NCBI GenBank assembly: GCA_948470475.1
Contig: OX419335.1
Coordinates: 26,719,661-26,783,660, forward strand
Direction of reading: 5' to 3'
From: Galaxea fascicularis
Taxonomy: Eukaryota; Cnidaria; Anthozoa; Scleractinia; Euphylliidae
Length of the DNA: 64,000 nt
The notes below the pieces were generated by a model that was not told where the DNA came from, did no database searches, and saw only the letters and a list, made by a program, of their open reading frames with translations. The position numbers and the translations under genes are program-made. Numbering within the stretch: the stretch's first letter is position 1; each line of letters begins with the position of its first letter. Below, piece after piece: positions 38,301 through 50,300 of the stretch.

Positions 38301-41300
38301 ATATGTAATTGTCATATTAAAGCCTAGATAAATCTTAAATATATGTAGAAGTAAAATAGATATTGATATTTATAAAAAAAAAACTGAATTCATTGATGGC
38401 AGCAGTCATAAAAATATCGTTTGAGACCAAAACTAATTATTACATTTGCGAGCCATGGCAAAGATGAACGTGTTTTTGGTTCGATTTGTTTTCAAATGTG
38501 GGATGGCAAAAGGGCGATGGTTTCTCAGATTACATTTGGGTTCGTTCCTAGGAGGCAGCAAGCTGTTTTATTTGTGACCAGTATCAGAACATATCTGGTC
38601 GAATAATTTACGGCACAGAAGACTGTGGTGCTCGGTAATAGGCGTTATGCCCAAAAAACCGCAAGCACTTGTGTAACCCGTGCCGGGCAAAATTATCGAT
38701 AGCGCCCTTTTCTCGATACGCACGAGCTCATTTTTCAAGTACTGCGGCAGGGCGTTATAGAAAACGGGCACAGCATAGTCTACTCCAGAACGAACACAAG
38801 CTTTATAAAAAAGAACTAAATCTGAGGGGGGCATTCGCGCTCTTTTAAGTTGAACCAGGAAATACAATTTAAATGAATCCTGAATGAATCCTGAATGAAT
38901 CCTTGACGTCACAAGCTCTACGCGCTACGATTGGTCCGTTGCAATACAATCGACCTCTTATTTCTCTACGTCATTGGAATCTCAGGAATCTTACCTTACA
39001 ACAGGAATGTTACCTTACAAACATTCCTCTCAGTCACTCGAGATTTTTACCGCAAACACAATACTTTCGCACGGCTCTATAATGCTGCCGCCTCGCCAGC
39101 CTCGCGTCTTCGCTCGGCTGGCTCGTTGGCAATCACTGTCAACTCTTCAGAAGCTGAAAGAGCTCTTGACCATGAATTCAAATATTTTTAAATAAAAAGG
39201 GTTAAACAAATAGACTTCACGAAAAGATAGCAATTCTTTTAAGAAATGAGACTAAAAGTTAATGAAAGTGGACTACCGTCGAACCTCCCTGTGCAAATAC
39301 CTCTGGTAAGGAAGCCCCCCAGTACGTTACCACTAAGGCTTGACATTTTGAGTGTTTGCTTGCGGGAGGTTCGACTTTCTTTTTCGCTTCTTATTTGCTG
39401 TCAATTCTATTCTATTCTGCGATTCTTTAGCAAGAACCCTTAACCCAGTTGAGCAATGCCTTCAAGACCTTGTCAATAACTCCGAAATGGGACATTTACT
39501 CGAAGAAACTCGACAGGAGGGGTATGGAGAAACTGCAGTGCTACGTTACCTTCATGACTTTGTTCACATGGTGCATAAACCAACAGTACCCAAAGAGGAA
39601 GAGGTATGAAGTGACATTTCTGGTGTGGATTCTGATAAGGTGATTCGGAGCTAATCTCAAAGATCACTGCCATAGGGAAATAAAATACGCGTCAAGTGAA
39701 TTGTTGAGTTATATAAACACACGCGAAAAATACCATAGAAGCACGAGATGGGCTGTAAGTGTCCACGATGGAACAGCAGATTGTTAACATACTTCTTATT
39801 TTGCAGCTCGTCAGCCGAGCGATCGCCGCAGCTGCTCGTGAACGTCATGCCGAGTGCCAATCGACTGAGGAATTTACCCTCAGCATTCCTCTGATTCACG
39901 TAGTACATGACCTTATTGAGAAGCGATTGGCCAATGTCAGCCATCTGGTACACGCTCAACCAGACATTGTAGCCCGCCTCATGCAAGATATTCCACTAAC
40001 TGAATCAGAAATGGTAAGACTGTTAACCCTCTATGAACAGAATTACACGTTGCGTCCGCATTGCTCAGTGTCTACAGGGACTTCCTTACACCCGAAAATC
40101 AGTCGTCATTGGCATTGCGATCTAGAATTTCTAGACAACATTATTTCTCGAAATGCTCATAACCTAGCCAAACGGTTCGACTGCCAGTTGTTCCCACCGA
40201 GGAAACTATTTGAAAAACGCGTTCCCCTGTGTTTTTTCTGTGTGAAATATGTGCTTCCTGGCTTTGTAATCGTTGCATTTTCTTAACCAGACTATTACTT
40301 TTGCTTTCTTTATCGTCTTCGTCTTGGTGAAACTATTTGAGGGTGCTACCAAAAGCCTATGTTAAGACAGGTTCTTCAAAGTGAAACTGAAATATGAGGA
40401 AACTGTGTGTTTGCTAAGATCAGCTCGTGATGTTTTTCCCAGGTTCTCGACGCTGTTGCCTTACAGTTGTGTTTATCTAAGCTTGAACCAAGTGCTGAGG
40501 AGTTTGGTGATCCGCAGACTCGCCTGGTCTGGTGTAACAGAGTCTTGGCCATCAGATCGAGTGCTGAGAACTTACTAAATAGCAAAGCCCAGCATGGCCC
40601 TAAAACGACACGCATTCTCCATGACTGCAGGTCTGTAAATAACCTTAAGTTAAAAGCCAGATGATAAATGTTTCTTTTGATAATTGTGTGGTATATCCTT
40701 TTACAAAGTAGATACTTTAATACCTCGTTTATTACAAAACAATACGCCTTAACAAGACGCGGAAACGCTTGGTCACCTACAGAGAAAAACTGTTGGGAAT
40801 AGTTATCCTTGGGCCGTGTTCTTCCTTTTCCACCGATGAGAAAGTGTCGTTTGGATTTTCTGAGCATAGGTTAACTCGATTACACACGACTAGGGAATCG
40901 TTTTAAGTTTACACCAAGTCAGATCCAGGGGCCTCCCAGGCTTTGTCAAGCAATATTTGCTTCGTTTTCAGGTTTTCGTGGCAAAGAGTGAGTGCTGTTC
41001 GACTTTTCATTGAGCATACATGCCCTGGTACGTCTGTGTGTCACCCGGCTGATGTCAGAAATGTTTTCAAGCTCTGGAAGGTGAGCTTTTCTTTTCCCTG
41101 CAACACTTAATCGCTTTGTTTAGAATTGGCCATCTCATTTTCTTCAGTTGCATTTGATTCCGTACTAAATTAAGAATACGTGATTTGAAAAGGAATCAGG
41201 GTTGGCGCAGTGGTGAGAGCGCTCGCCTTCCACCAATGTGTTCCGGGTTCGATTCCCGGACTCGGCGTCATATGTGGGCTGAGTTTGTTGGTTTTCTCCG

Positions 41301-44300
41301 GGTACACCGGTTTTCCCCTCTCTGCGAAAACTAAAATTTCATTTCATTTAATTTGATTTGACGTGAGAATTGTAAAGATTTGTAAATTTGATTTGAGAAT
41401 TGTAAAGGATTTAGAATTGTATACATTGTGAAGTTATATATAAAGGTTACCGTTGAGACAGGTTGCGTTTGGACAGGAGCTCATCACACGGAGCGTAAAA
41501 CTGCCTTATATTCCTGTCACGGCGTTTTCACAGACTGATTTATTTTTAGATTAAATTTGCCGCGAATATGGGACTCCCTCAGGAGCCCGTTCTCTCGTGC
41601 GAAACCTTTCCTCGACCTTTCTTTTGTTTTAAAGTTTCTCTGCGAAGCTAAGAAACTTTAGAACAAAGGTGATGATGATGCAGTATCACGTGTACCGGAA
41701 CTGCCTCTTTTCACGGGAAAAAAATCGCTCTGTAAAAATGCCGTGACTAAGTATAGGAGTTGTACGTTCGTAGTGATGGGCTCCTGGTTTGGATGAGAGC
41801 AAGTGAAATTGTGGAAGGCTCCTTTCTTTGGCGGACCCTTGGCTAAATGAGGAAATGAAAGTTTTGTTGGTTTCCATAAAAGAGCACAATTACTTAATGG
41901 CCTGTAGTAACTCCACTTACTAACATTTCCAACCCAGTCCACACATATTCGATGTTATTGAAGTCATGTTACTGAAAACTGACTTCCCGACAGGCTTTGG
42001 GTGATGAGACAGACTTCACCAAGCCACACACGATGAGGGTGATTGAGAGGTTTCTCGTGGACTGCAGTGAAACTGTCAGTAAACGATACACAAGGTAACA
42101 TATCCTTTTCAAAGAATGTCCTTGCGAGTCTTCCATAACGTACATTATAATAAGAACGTTTTCGTAAAAGTGGGGTGTCAAACCCTTCACAGAGGTACCG
42201 TGGCCGTCTAAAACAGCTCACTCGCCGCGGAGTATTCGTTGTCTCTGCTAAATGATCAAAATGGTCAGACTTTCGTTTTTTCTCGTCACCCCTGGTCACT
42301 GATTTCAAATTCTTTTATTTTAAAATTACAATGGGGCCTTTCATTTCTCAAGAAAACAATCAACAGCAAAATAGACTGAAAATATCAGTAGAAGGCTTAG
42401 ATATGAGGAGCGTATCTTTTCCTAGTCACTCTCAGGTTACGAAAACAATTGGTCAATTATAACATGACGTGCGTTAGCCTTGCACCGTTTTGGTTGCATA
42501 GCATTTTGCCATTGTATTTGCATTTGTCTTATTTACTCAGTTTGAAATCCTTTTTCACAGCTATGGTGTCACCAACTGCCCCGTATGCCTAGAAGGTCTA
42601 GCTGGGAAGGATCCTGTCAAAATACCGTGCAGTCACGTGATATGCCTTCCCTGTATTTCCGAGTGGATTGCTCAGGAGCGTAGCTGTCCACTGTGCAAAC
42701 AAGAAGTACCCGAAGATTTCAATATCGTGTCCACCAAAATAATAAGGTGCACATTTCTGTATTTCCGTTATTGAAAATTTTTCTTTCTTATTCTTTTAAT
42801 ATCAACTGACGAACTGGGTAATAGACCTTTTTACCGATACGGCGGCCATCTTGAATTCCAAGGAAATTATGGGATACCCAGGGGGCAGTTGAGAAATAAT
42901 TATAAAGAATTCTGTGGCGTGGTAACTTTTAACAATAATTTTTCGCTAACCATAGGAACAACTACCAAATACCGTGACAGTAAGATGTAAAGGTTGTACT
43001 GATTTGTTTTGGAATATGAGAGACAAGCAGTAAAACTTTATCGTGAAAGCTGTGTTTTCGATAAATTTTCCAGCGATTGCCCCCTCGACAACCCATAATT
43101 TCCCAGTCAAAACAATAGAATTCAAGATGGTCGCCGTATCGGAAAAAGGCCTATTTGTAACCATTCTTATCCATTACGCCATTTTGAAAAGAAATTTTAT
43201 TTAATCGTGATTGACAGGAGGGCAGTACAAGAACATTACGACTTCCGCCGTCGGTGCAACTCATTCTTCATGGACCTTGTTTCGTTGTTCTGTTTTGGTG
43301 CTGAGGCTGGTGCGATTGATTCAGAGCTGTTTTCCATGTTTATGAGTTATGTGTTGCAAGCCACTTCCAAGACCAAGGCCTTCTCTCCCTTCCCTGAGCA
43401 TGGCATTGATGCAACCCCTGTGGTGAGATCATTTCTTCTCCAGCAGCTATTGAGGACAGGGTACGTTGAAAACGTCTTCATTTCATTCCTTTTGATAATG
43501 ATATTGATGATGATGGCGATAATAACGGATTTGATTGTTCGGAAATGAGCCGATGGTTCAGGGCATCCTAGACTTCATGCTATAGCCTGATGGCGTGTAA
43601 ACAGTAGTATTTCCAGCATGAACAGTGACTGACGACAATATTGATAAAGAAGAGCGTTGTAGACAGGTTTGGGGTTAGGGTAAATACATTCTGGGGATTA
43701 CTGCGACTTCTATGTTGTCTGAACCCTCGTAAGCGACCACCTCCCGCCGTAAGTGGCCACTAAGGCTTGCCATTTTAAGTGTTCGCTTAGAGGAGGTTCG
43801 AATGTCCGCTTCAGAGATTCATCCACTTTCTCCCGATCATGTAACCTCTTCTGGAGCTGCTTCTAGTTCTGGGTTTTTGTGAATACTGCCAACAAGAAAA
43901 CTACTCGTTAACTACCTTGATCTGGTTTTGTCACTGCCATTTAGTCTCGTCCTTGTTGTTGCTGTACGTCTTTGCCCCACGCCTCCTAGCCTATTAGTAG
44001 CCAAGGCGAGCGTGTTATAATGAAGTAAAAAATCACTCACGTTTTACTCCAAATTATGGTGAAGCCCAGATTCATCAGTTTAGTAACAGGTAAGTACAAA
44101 ATTAGGTCTTAAGTACTTTTTGTATGTTATTATTTTTGTCTAGCGATGAAGAAGTCAAAGTGCACTTGTCGCATTATTTATCGGAAGCTCGAGGACTCAG
44201 ATCGGACATCGCTCATGTGCTACAAGTCTGTCAACTTTTTGTTCACTGTTGGGAGGTAAGCATTTTCGTATAATCAATGGCTGAAGAAACATCTTTTGCT

Positions 44301-47300
44301 AGCGCTTTGTTCTTTTTTACGTGACTTTTTGTCTTTTTTATGTTTCCAGGATTCTCTCATCAGCCAGTTTGCTAAAACCTCTGACAACTTGCTGGTAATG
44401 GTAAAACTAGCAAAGCAACTTTGCGACGAATGTACACCAGTGTTGACCTCAAGTAAAGTTCAACCAACTCGAGAACTTGATGTCCTCGTTTTGGAAGGCG
44501 TGGCCAAGGCGCGTTACATTTTAGCGCGGACTGCCGAGTTCATGTACAAGAGTGCGGTGGAAGACGCAACTCCTTGGAACCAACTGCAAATCAAAAACGA
44601 ATTACAAACTCTTTTTGAAGCAGTCAAAAGAATGTGTTACAAGAGTTTGGACCCAGCTCCCTGCTTGTACCTTCTCAAACAGCTGGCAAGGAGGTTTGGT
44701 GTGGACACCATCCATAGGTTGTGCGGGAAGAAAGAGCTTGAGTGGATTGTCCCACCTGAGAGCAGAGTTCAGCAGGTAAATTATGGCTTATGATATGCCC
44801 TGAGATGAATACCAACGCGACGGGGACGGTCCTTAGTACTTTATGCCGGGAATCTCAGATGGACAGGAATTTCACGGTTTTCTGACATTCCCAGATCTTG
44901 CCAACTTGCGAAAACACCAAGTTAAAAACGTCCTAGATCATCAAGGATGGCCTTTTAGGAGTCCAGGGAGTTGAGAGCGATTCTTTTTTCCCGTCGCTTG
45001 CAAGATTTCGGTGATAGTCAATCATCATTCCCGACACATAAAACATAAGTGTTGACTTCCAGGGCATGCCGACATGTTTAGCCTCTGAAGTTAATTCAAT
45101 TGTCAAAAAGGCGCAGAATCAAGATGAAGTTTCCCGCTTTTTCTATAATTTATTCCCGTTGGCCGCCGAAGCTTTTTACCTTGGGACGATTGGAAAACAG
45201 CAAAATCACCGGTCATCATTGATTTAACGTCGAGGTTCTTCTCAAAGTCTTCATTTAGAAGAAATCTCCTCAATTTGCTTTTCAGCTAAGTGATATTGTA
45301 ACGAATAATCTGTTCTCTTGCAGCAAGAGGATCTAGTTCCTGATAGATTCGTTGTTTATGGAGAGGAGTACAAAAAGATTAGGGAAGCCATGGCTAAGAC
45401 AGTGCTGAGCGGGTCTCACACGGAGCTGACTGGAACACTTCAGGTGCGAAACGATAGTTGGTACATAACACTGCCCATAGCGTAATACCCCTGGCATGAA
45501 CTTGCTGCACCAAAGACATCTTATGTCAACAACAAAAAACATTCTTGGACAAAACGTTAACGAAAACAGGGGCAGTTTCCATTTACACGGAAATCCCGGA
45601 AATTCTGGTTGGAAAATCAAATGGTACATACCATTCCATTTGGAACGTTTCAGAAATAATGGACCATCGGCTTAATCAATGCACTTTTTCTGCTCTTTCT
45701 TAGCTTCTCAACTGATACAAGTACGTTTTGTGGCTTCTCCATTTTGTATTTGAACAAACTGCAGCATTGAATATTTAAACCTAAAATTTTCACCCGGATG
45801 GATCCTGTAAATGGAAAGCGCCCCAGGTCACCTGCAGTCCGAAAATTATTCCCTGGTACGTGTGGCTAAACAATGTTACTAAAGTAATGTCTCCCATCTC
45901 CAACCACTCCCTATACAATGTTGAATTTGGGAAGCTGCCTTTACTGGGGAAACGTCAATGAGGCCAAAACGCTATTGATTCGGGGTAAAGGGCTTTGAAA
46001 CTCAGTTGGTTACTGTTTGCGCACAGGAAGGAAGCGTTTTATCTAAGATTGTGGTATACTGGAAGCATACGAAGTGACCACTTTTTGGACATTATTTCAG
46101 AACACTGTCCTGCCACCAGTCGTAAGAGAGGTCATGATGCTGTTATCAGAATACCGTGAAGTGACCACTTGTTACAGCTTCACTTCCAGCCAACGTCAGC
46201 TCTCTGCCAGAGTAAGTTCTCAGATGAACTCTATATACACCTTATTCACAAATGGCCGCCAACCTGTGACGAGCGCGCGGCCAAACATGGAATCGAGGCG
46301 TTTTGGGATAAAACTTCTAGATCATCGAAGGAAACAAGTGAAACTATGTCTGTAGTCCTTTCGGAAAGCGATATTCCCGGTTCCTCTTTAAATGGAAGAA
46401 ATCCATCGGAGCTGAAAAACGACGAGTTACGTTTTTGGCTTAAATGCCGTGATGATCCCGCCAAAGGTTTGCGCACAAAAGCCCAACTCGTTAAGCGGTA
46501 AGCTTGTATTGTTCGATCGATGCATCCATTTGACACAATAACCTTTGAAATTAATATACTCTTTTGTGTTTCTAAGCAGTAAGATAGTATTCTTCGATCG
46601 ATGTTTACATTTGACACAATCAACCTGTAATACTCCTTTGCGTTTCTGAATAGAGTTGAAGAATACACCAGTCAAGGAAAGGACGGTATTGTTGTTGATC
46701 CTGATCCAAATTCATTGTACACGAAACGAAAACTTGCCAAGCAGAGTGATACTGCTGGGCAAAATTACGTATTACCAACTAGTTCCAGTGGTTCTGCTGT
46801 CGCTTCAAGTTCGGAGCAAACGGTGAATTTTCCAAATCATGGCTCGGGCAATCGCTTAGCAAAAATGCCGCTTTTTACCAAAGCTGAGATGAATCGATTC
46901 ATTGAAAAAAGTGGGAAACACCTAGGAAGCAGTGATGTCTGCACTCATCTTCAGTTTCCTCCAATGCCTTTTTTTGATTTCGCTTTCACGAAATTGCAGT
47001 GAGCAAACTTTAGTAATTTCCGTCAGTTTGAATTTCGTTCCAACGTCTCTTCGAATCTTCTGCAGCCATTGAGCTCGAAGGTTTGGATCTTTCGGAAAAT
47101 TGAAGAAGCCGACGCTCTTTCCGTTGGCGTCTACGGTTCCTCTCTGGTTGCAAAGAGGAACACTGCAATTAATATTTGAACTAGAACTCATCCCCAATGA
47201 AATTAGCAGTCAGGAAACTGTCGCATCAAAGAAATCGCTTTTAGATGACCGATAATTTCAACGTAAGTTGGCCAAAGTTTGCACGAAAACAAAGTTTTAT

Positions 47301-50300
47301 CCCAAAACGCCTCGATTCCATGTTTGGCCGCGCGCTCGTCTCAGGTTGACGGCCATTTGTGAATAAGGTGTATGGAAAAGTATTAATGAATTCTGAGTGG
47401 TCGAGAGCAGTGCACTTAATCCCGATATATACTCCATAGGACTACCTGTTATGTTTCTATAGCAACGGTGCGTGTGCACAGCCAACTCTACAGATTCAAC
47501 TCTACAGACTCGAGCGTCAACAACAAACAACGTGGCCACCAGTCATTTTATAGTTTCAAATTGCGTGGTTCAGGATTTAATAGAAAACGTTATCACTATA
47601 GCACACATAAAACTAGGTCAGTGTCTTATGTGGCTGAGCTCAAGCACGGCGGAAACACTTGACAACATGCTCCAACAATTCGTCATTTTTTAAAGTGTAC
47701 TACATACATATCCTTTATTTAAACACGATGAAAGTTTAAAGCGTATGCTTGTGGGGTCGTGTATAAAGGATGCGGATACATAATGTAGTGGGAATAAAAC
47801 TGCACGACCTTCTCGGCAATTCTTGATGAAAAAGTACTCGTGATTTTAAAAGCTTTTGAATTGCAAAGAATTTCCAGAACGTTTAAAGTCACTTGTGCCA
47901 ATTAATCACGAGTTGCACTCGAGGTGGTGTGATTTCCTATAAAAATTGGAAATAGGGATGGTCAGTTGGAGAAGAGACAGTGGAAAGACGTGATAATAAT
48001 GTTGCTGTAACAGCATTTCAGAGAAAAGGAAATAATGTCCTAAGATCGCTTTCTGTTTCTCTGTCTTAGGCTCACCAGTGTCTTGAAGAATTTGTACAAG
48101 GTGGAGGAAATATGTCTGAATTGGTGAGTACACAATTTCTCCTCTCTTTCTTCATGTGAGGTCTACCTTTTCGGTCGCTGGTTTGTGTTTTGACGTCCGT
48201 TGTCTTGTTTTTCTCGTTGGACAAGAAACTGAACTCCAAAATGTCTGGTAATAACCACGCTTGAACGTGAATGTCATTAAACGGGTAAGCTTTTTCATAC
48301 AATGCTAGGGATAACCTTTCGGTGGACTGAGAAGCATCCAGCCGGGGATAGAGGCAAAACAGCAATGCGAGATAGAGTGCAGTACCAGTGACTGCCTCGT
48401 CTTTTTTACTCCTACTTCATTTTTGGTTTATTTATTCTTGCTCTCATTTATCTGTTTCATCTATGTCTTTAGGCCCGGCCTCTCGCCGTTCAACTTCTGA
48501 ACAACACTCAAGGCCCTACTGGGTTACCCGGCACCCGAGCTGCACCCGGTCGCTCAACCATGGAACAGAACTTGGCCGAAATTGTCATTCATACCACAAC
48601 AGTGCTTCAGTGCACGACTCACTTGACTATCTGTGAACCGCTGCGATTGCTGATGGCAAATCCTGCGGCTTTAGCGGTACAGCTCTGTTCTTAAAATCCT
48701 AGCAGAGGCGCTAGTGTTCTCTGTGCTCTTTAAGTTAAATCACTAGCTAAACGATTAGACATTTTCGTCCAGCATTCTGTTTGCTAACAGCTTTCGGTAG
48801 CTAAGTGAGCAAACAGTGTGTGACCAAACATAGTAAGCTGAAATTATGACGTGAATACATCACAATTACTGTGTCTGGGTAAGCTAAAAGTCACACATTT
48901 GGCCCTACTACTACATGGTAGACGGTATTATTTTGAGCCGAGCCTTAGCAACCATGGACAGTGGCTTTAAAAGGCCGCTTCACATTGAACATATGGCGTG
49001 ACTAGGTTTTGATTGATTGCTTTTTCCCCATCGTGGAAACTATGTTGGTAGGGGTGGCTAAACAATTGAACGTTTGTTTGGTAATAAAAAAGGTTGGATA
49101 AATTGTTTGAATTTGAGAAAACATGGAAAAAATTTGACAGAGGAAGCTAAATGACAAAGCATGCTCTTCCAATACGTTTAACGAAAGTGTTTAATGGTTC
49201 AACCGAGGCTTCATTGTTATTGAGATATCTTGTTATGGTTAGTAAGTATCTGGACAAATTGGCACGGGGTGCTACTTCAGTTTAAGTTTGGTACTAGTTT
49301 TTTGTCTTTCTGCTAGCATCTGTTTCCATTTCCCAGTCAAAAACAGAGAAATGTGACGATGGCGAAACGGTCGATCCAGTTTCACGTTCACTTTCACAGA
49401 CAAGCATAAACGAACATAGTCCGTTGTGGCATAAATTGGCTCATATACACGGTTAAATATTTGTAGTGTGCGTTCTTCTCAACGTTTGTGTGTTATGCGT
49501 TTTTCATGCCTTCACGTTTGTGGGGAATAGGTTCCTATTTTCCGTGTGTTTTGTGTGTGCGTTTGTCTGTTTGTTCCGTTGTTGGCATTCCACATAAACA
49601 TAAAGTTACTGTTGGTTGTGTCGTAGAATGCCTTTTTGCCTACAATGCCTGATGACAACCTCGAAGAAGCAATGGCGGGGATGCGAGACTCTGGGGCCTG
49701 GTATCGTAAGTATCACAATTTAATGCATTGCGCTGTAAGTAATATGCATGCAGATGTATTGTGAGCTGATACAGACTCTTTTATCTGAGAAAATCAGAAA
49801 GAACCCACTTTTACATCCCACTAAGGATACATTTCTACTGGTTTATGTTGTTGGAAAACTCTTTACTGTGGTACTTTTTGTCTTGTTTGTAGAGTGTCCA
49901 AAAGGGCATCCCTATTACATCGGAGATGTAAGTATTGTTATTTATCGTTTGTAACCATCAACTTGAGCTATTCCAAGGAATACTAATTTGTGCAAAGGTT
50001 AAGTCATCTTCTCTCCAAACACTCTTTTTCAGGGTTGTCAAAAATATTTTTAGTAGAAGGAGAATCTAGTAAAGTAGACGGTTGTAACAACACCATTTTC
50101 CCCTATACCGTATTTTTCTTGTTTTACCGGCGAATCGTAGCCGGCGAAACTAGGAAAGTAGCTGGCAGTATTGCCGGTTGCCGGTTGCCGGAGCTTTTTG
50201 ACAACCCTGCTTATTGCTGGCGATTTTTAACTCGTACAGTGTGTACTGGTTTAAACGACTACAAGAACTCCTCGCGACACTTGATAAGATGCATTTCTTT

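Larger units (their letters stand above)
32575..42094 (+). other. RNF213: RNF213 exons 43-51: later AAA units and E3 shell before the RING
   Basis: Residues about 2704-3433. Exons: 32575-32778, 33196-33332, 34009-34610, 34925-35392, 39431-39603, 39807-40013, 40443-40630, 40972-41080, 41994-42094. No Walker motif is visible, as expected for the degenerate AAA5/AAA6 units. Exon 45 (602 nt) ends with an acidic, Gln/Glu-rich linker (about 34381-34460). The intron between exons 46 and 47 (35393-39430) is the longest in the gene and is filled with mobile elements. Phase is continuous across it, phase 1 to phase 1, giving Ala at the joint. I cannot assign individual subdomain borders. Confidence 0.85.
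46237..47371. mobile_element. ISL2EU-like DNA transposon, internally deleted
   Basis: Terminal inverted repeats of 80 bp (46237-46316 and 47292-47371) begin ACACCTTATTCACAAATGGC and differ at only two positions. AT flanks both ends and would be a 2-bp target duplication. Two converging gene remnants lie inside: a spliced SAP-domain frame on + and a THAP-domain frame on -. A THAP protein paired with a SAP/YqaJ-type nuclease gene is the arrangement I associate with ISL2EU elements. The catalytic parts of both are missing, so this is a non-autonomous deletion derivative. It lies in intron 57. Confidence 0.75.
43218..48676 (+). other. RNF213: RNF213 exons 53-59: E3 shell between RING and RZ finger
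   Basis: Residues about 3495-3918. Exons: 43218-43460, 44144-44255, 44350-44775, 45324-45443, 46101-46211, 48070-48123, 48473-48676. The region is helical with no catalytic motif seen. Exon 58 is only 54 nt. The intron between exons 57 and 58 contains the 1.1-kb DNA transposon at 46237-47371, which begins 25 bases beyond the donor of exon 57. The splice sites themselves look undamaged. Confidence 0.85.

Noticed and set aside
46246..46668. 140-codon minus-strand frame
   Set aside because: It runs through the TIR and the intron of the SAP-type gene on the other strand. No domain is visible.
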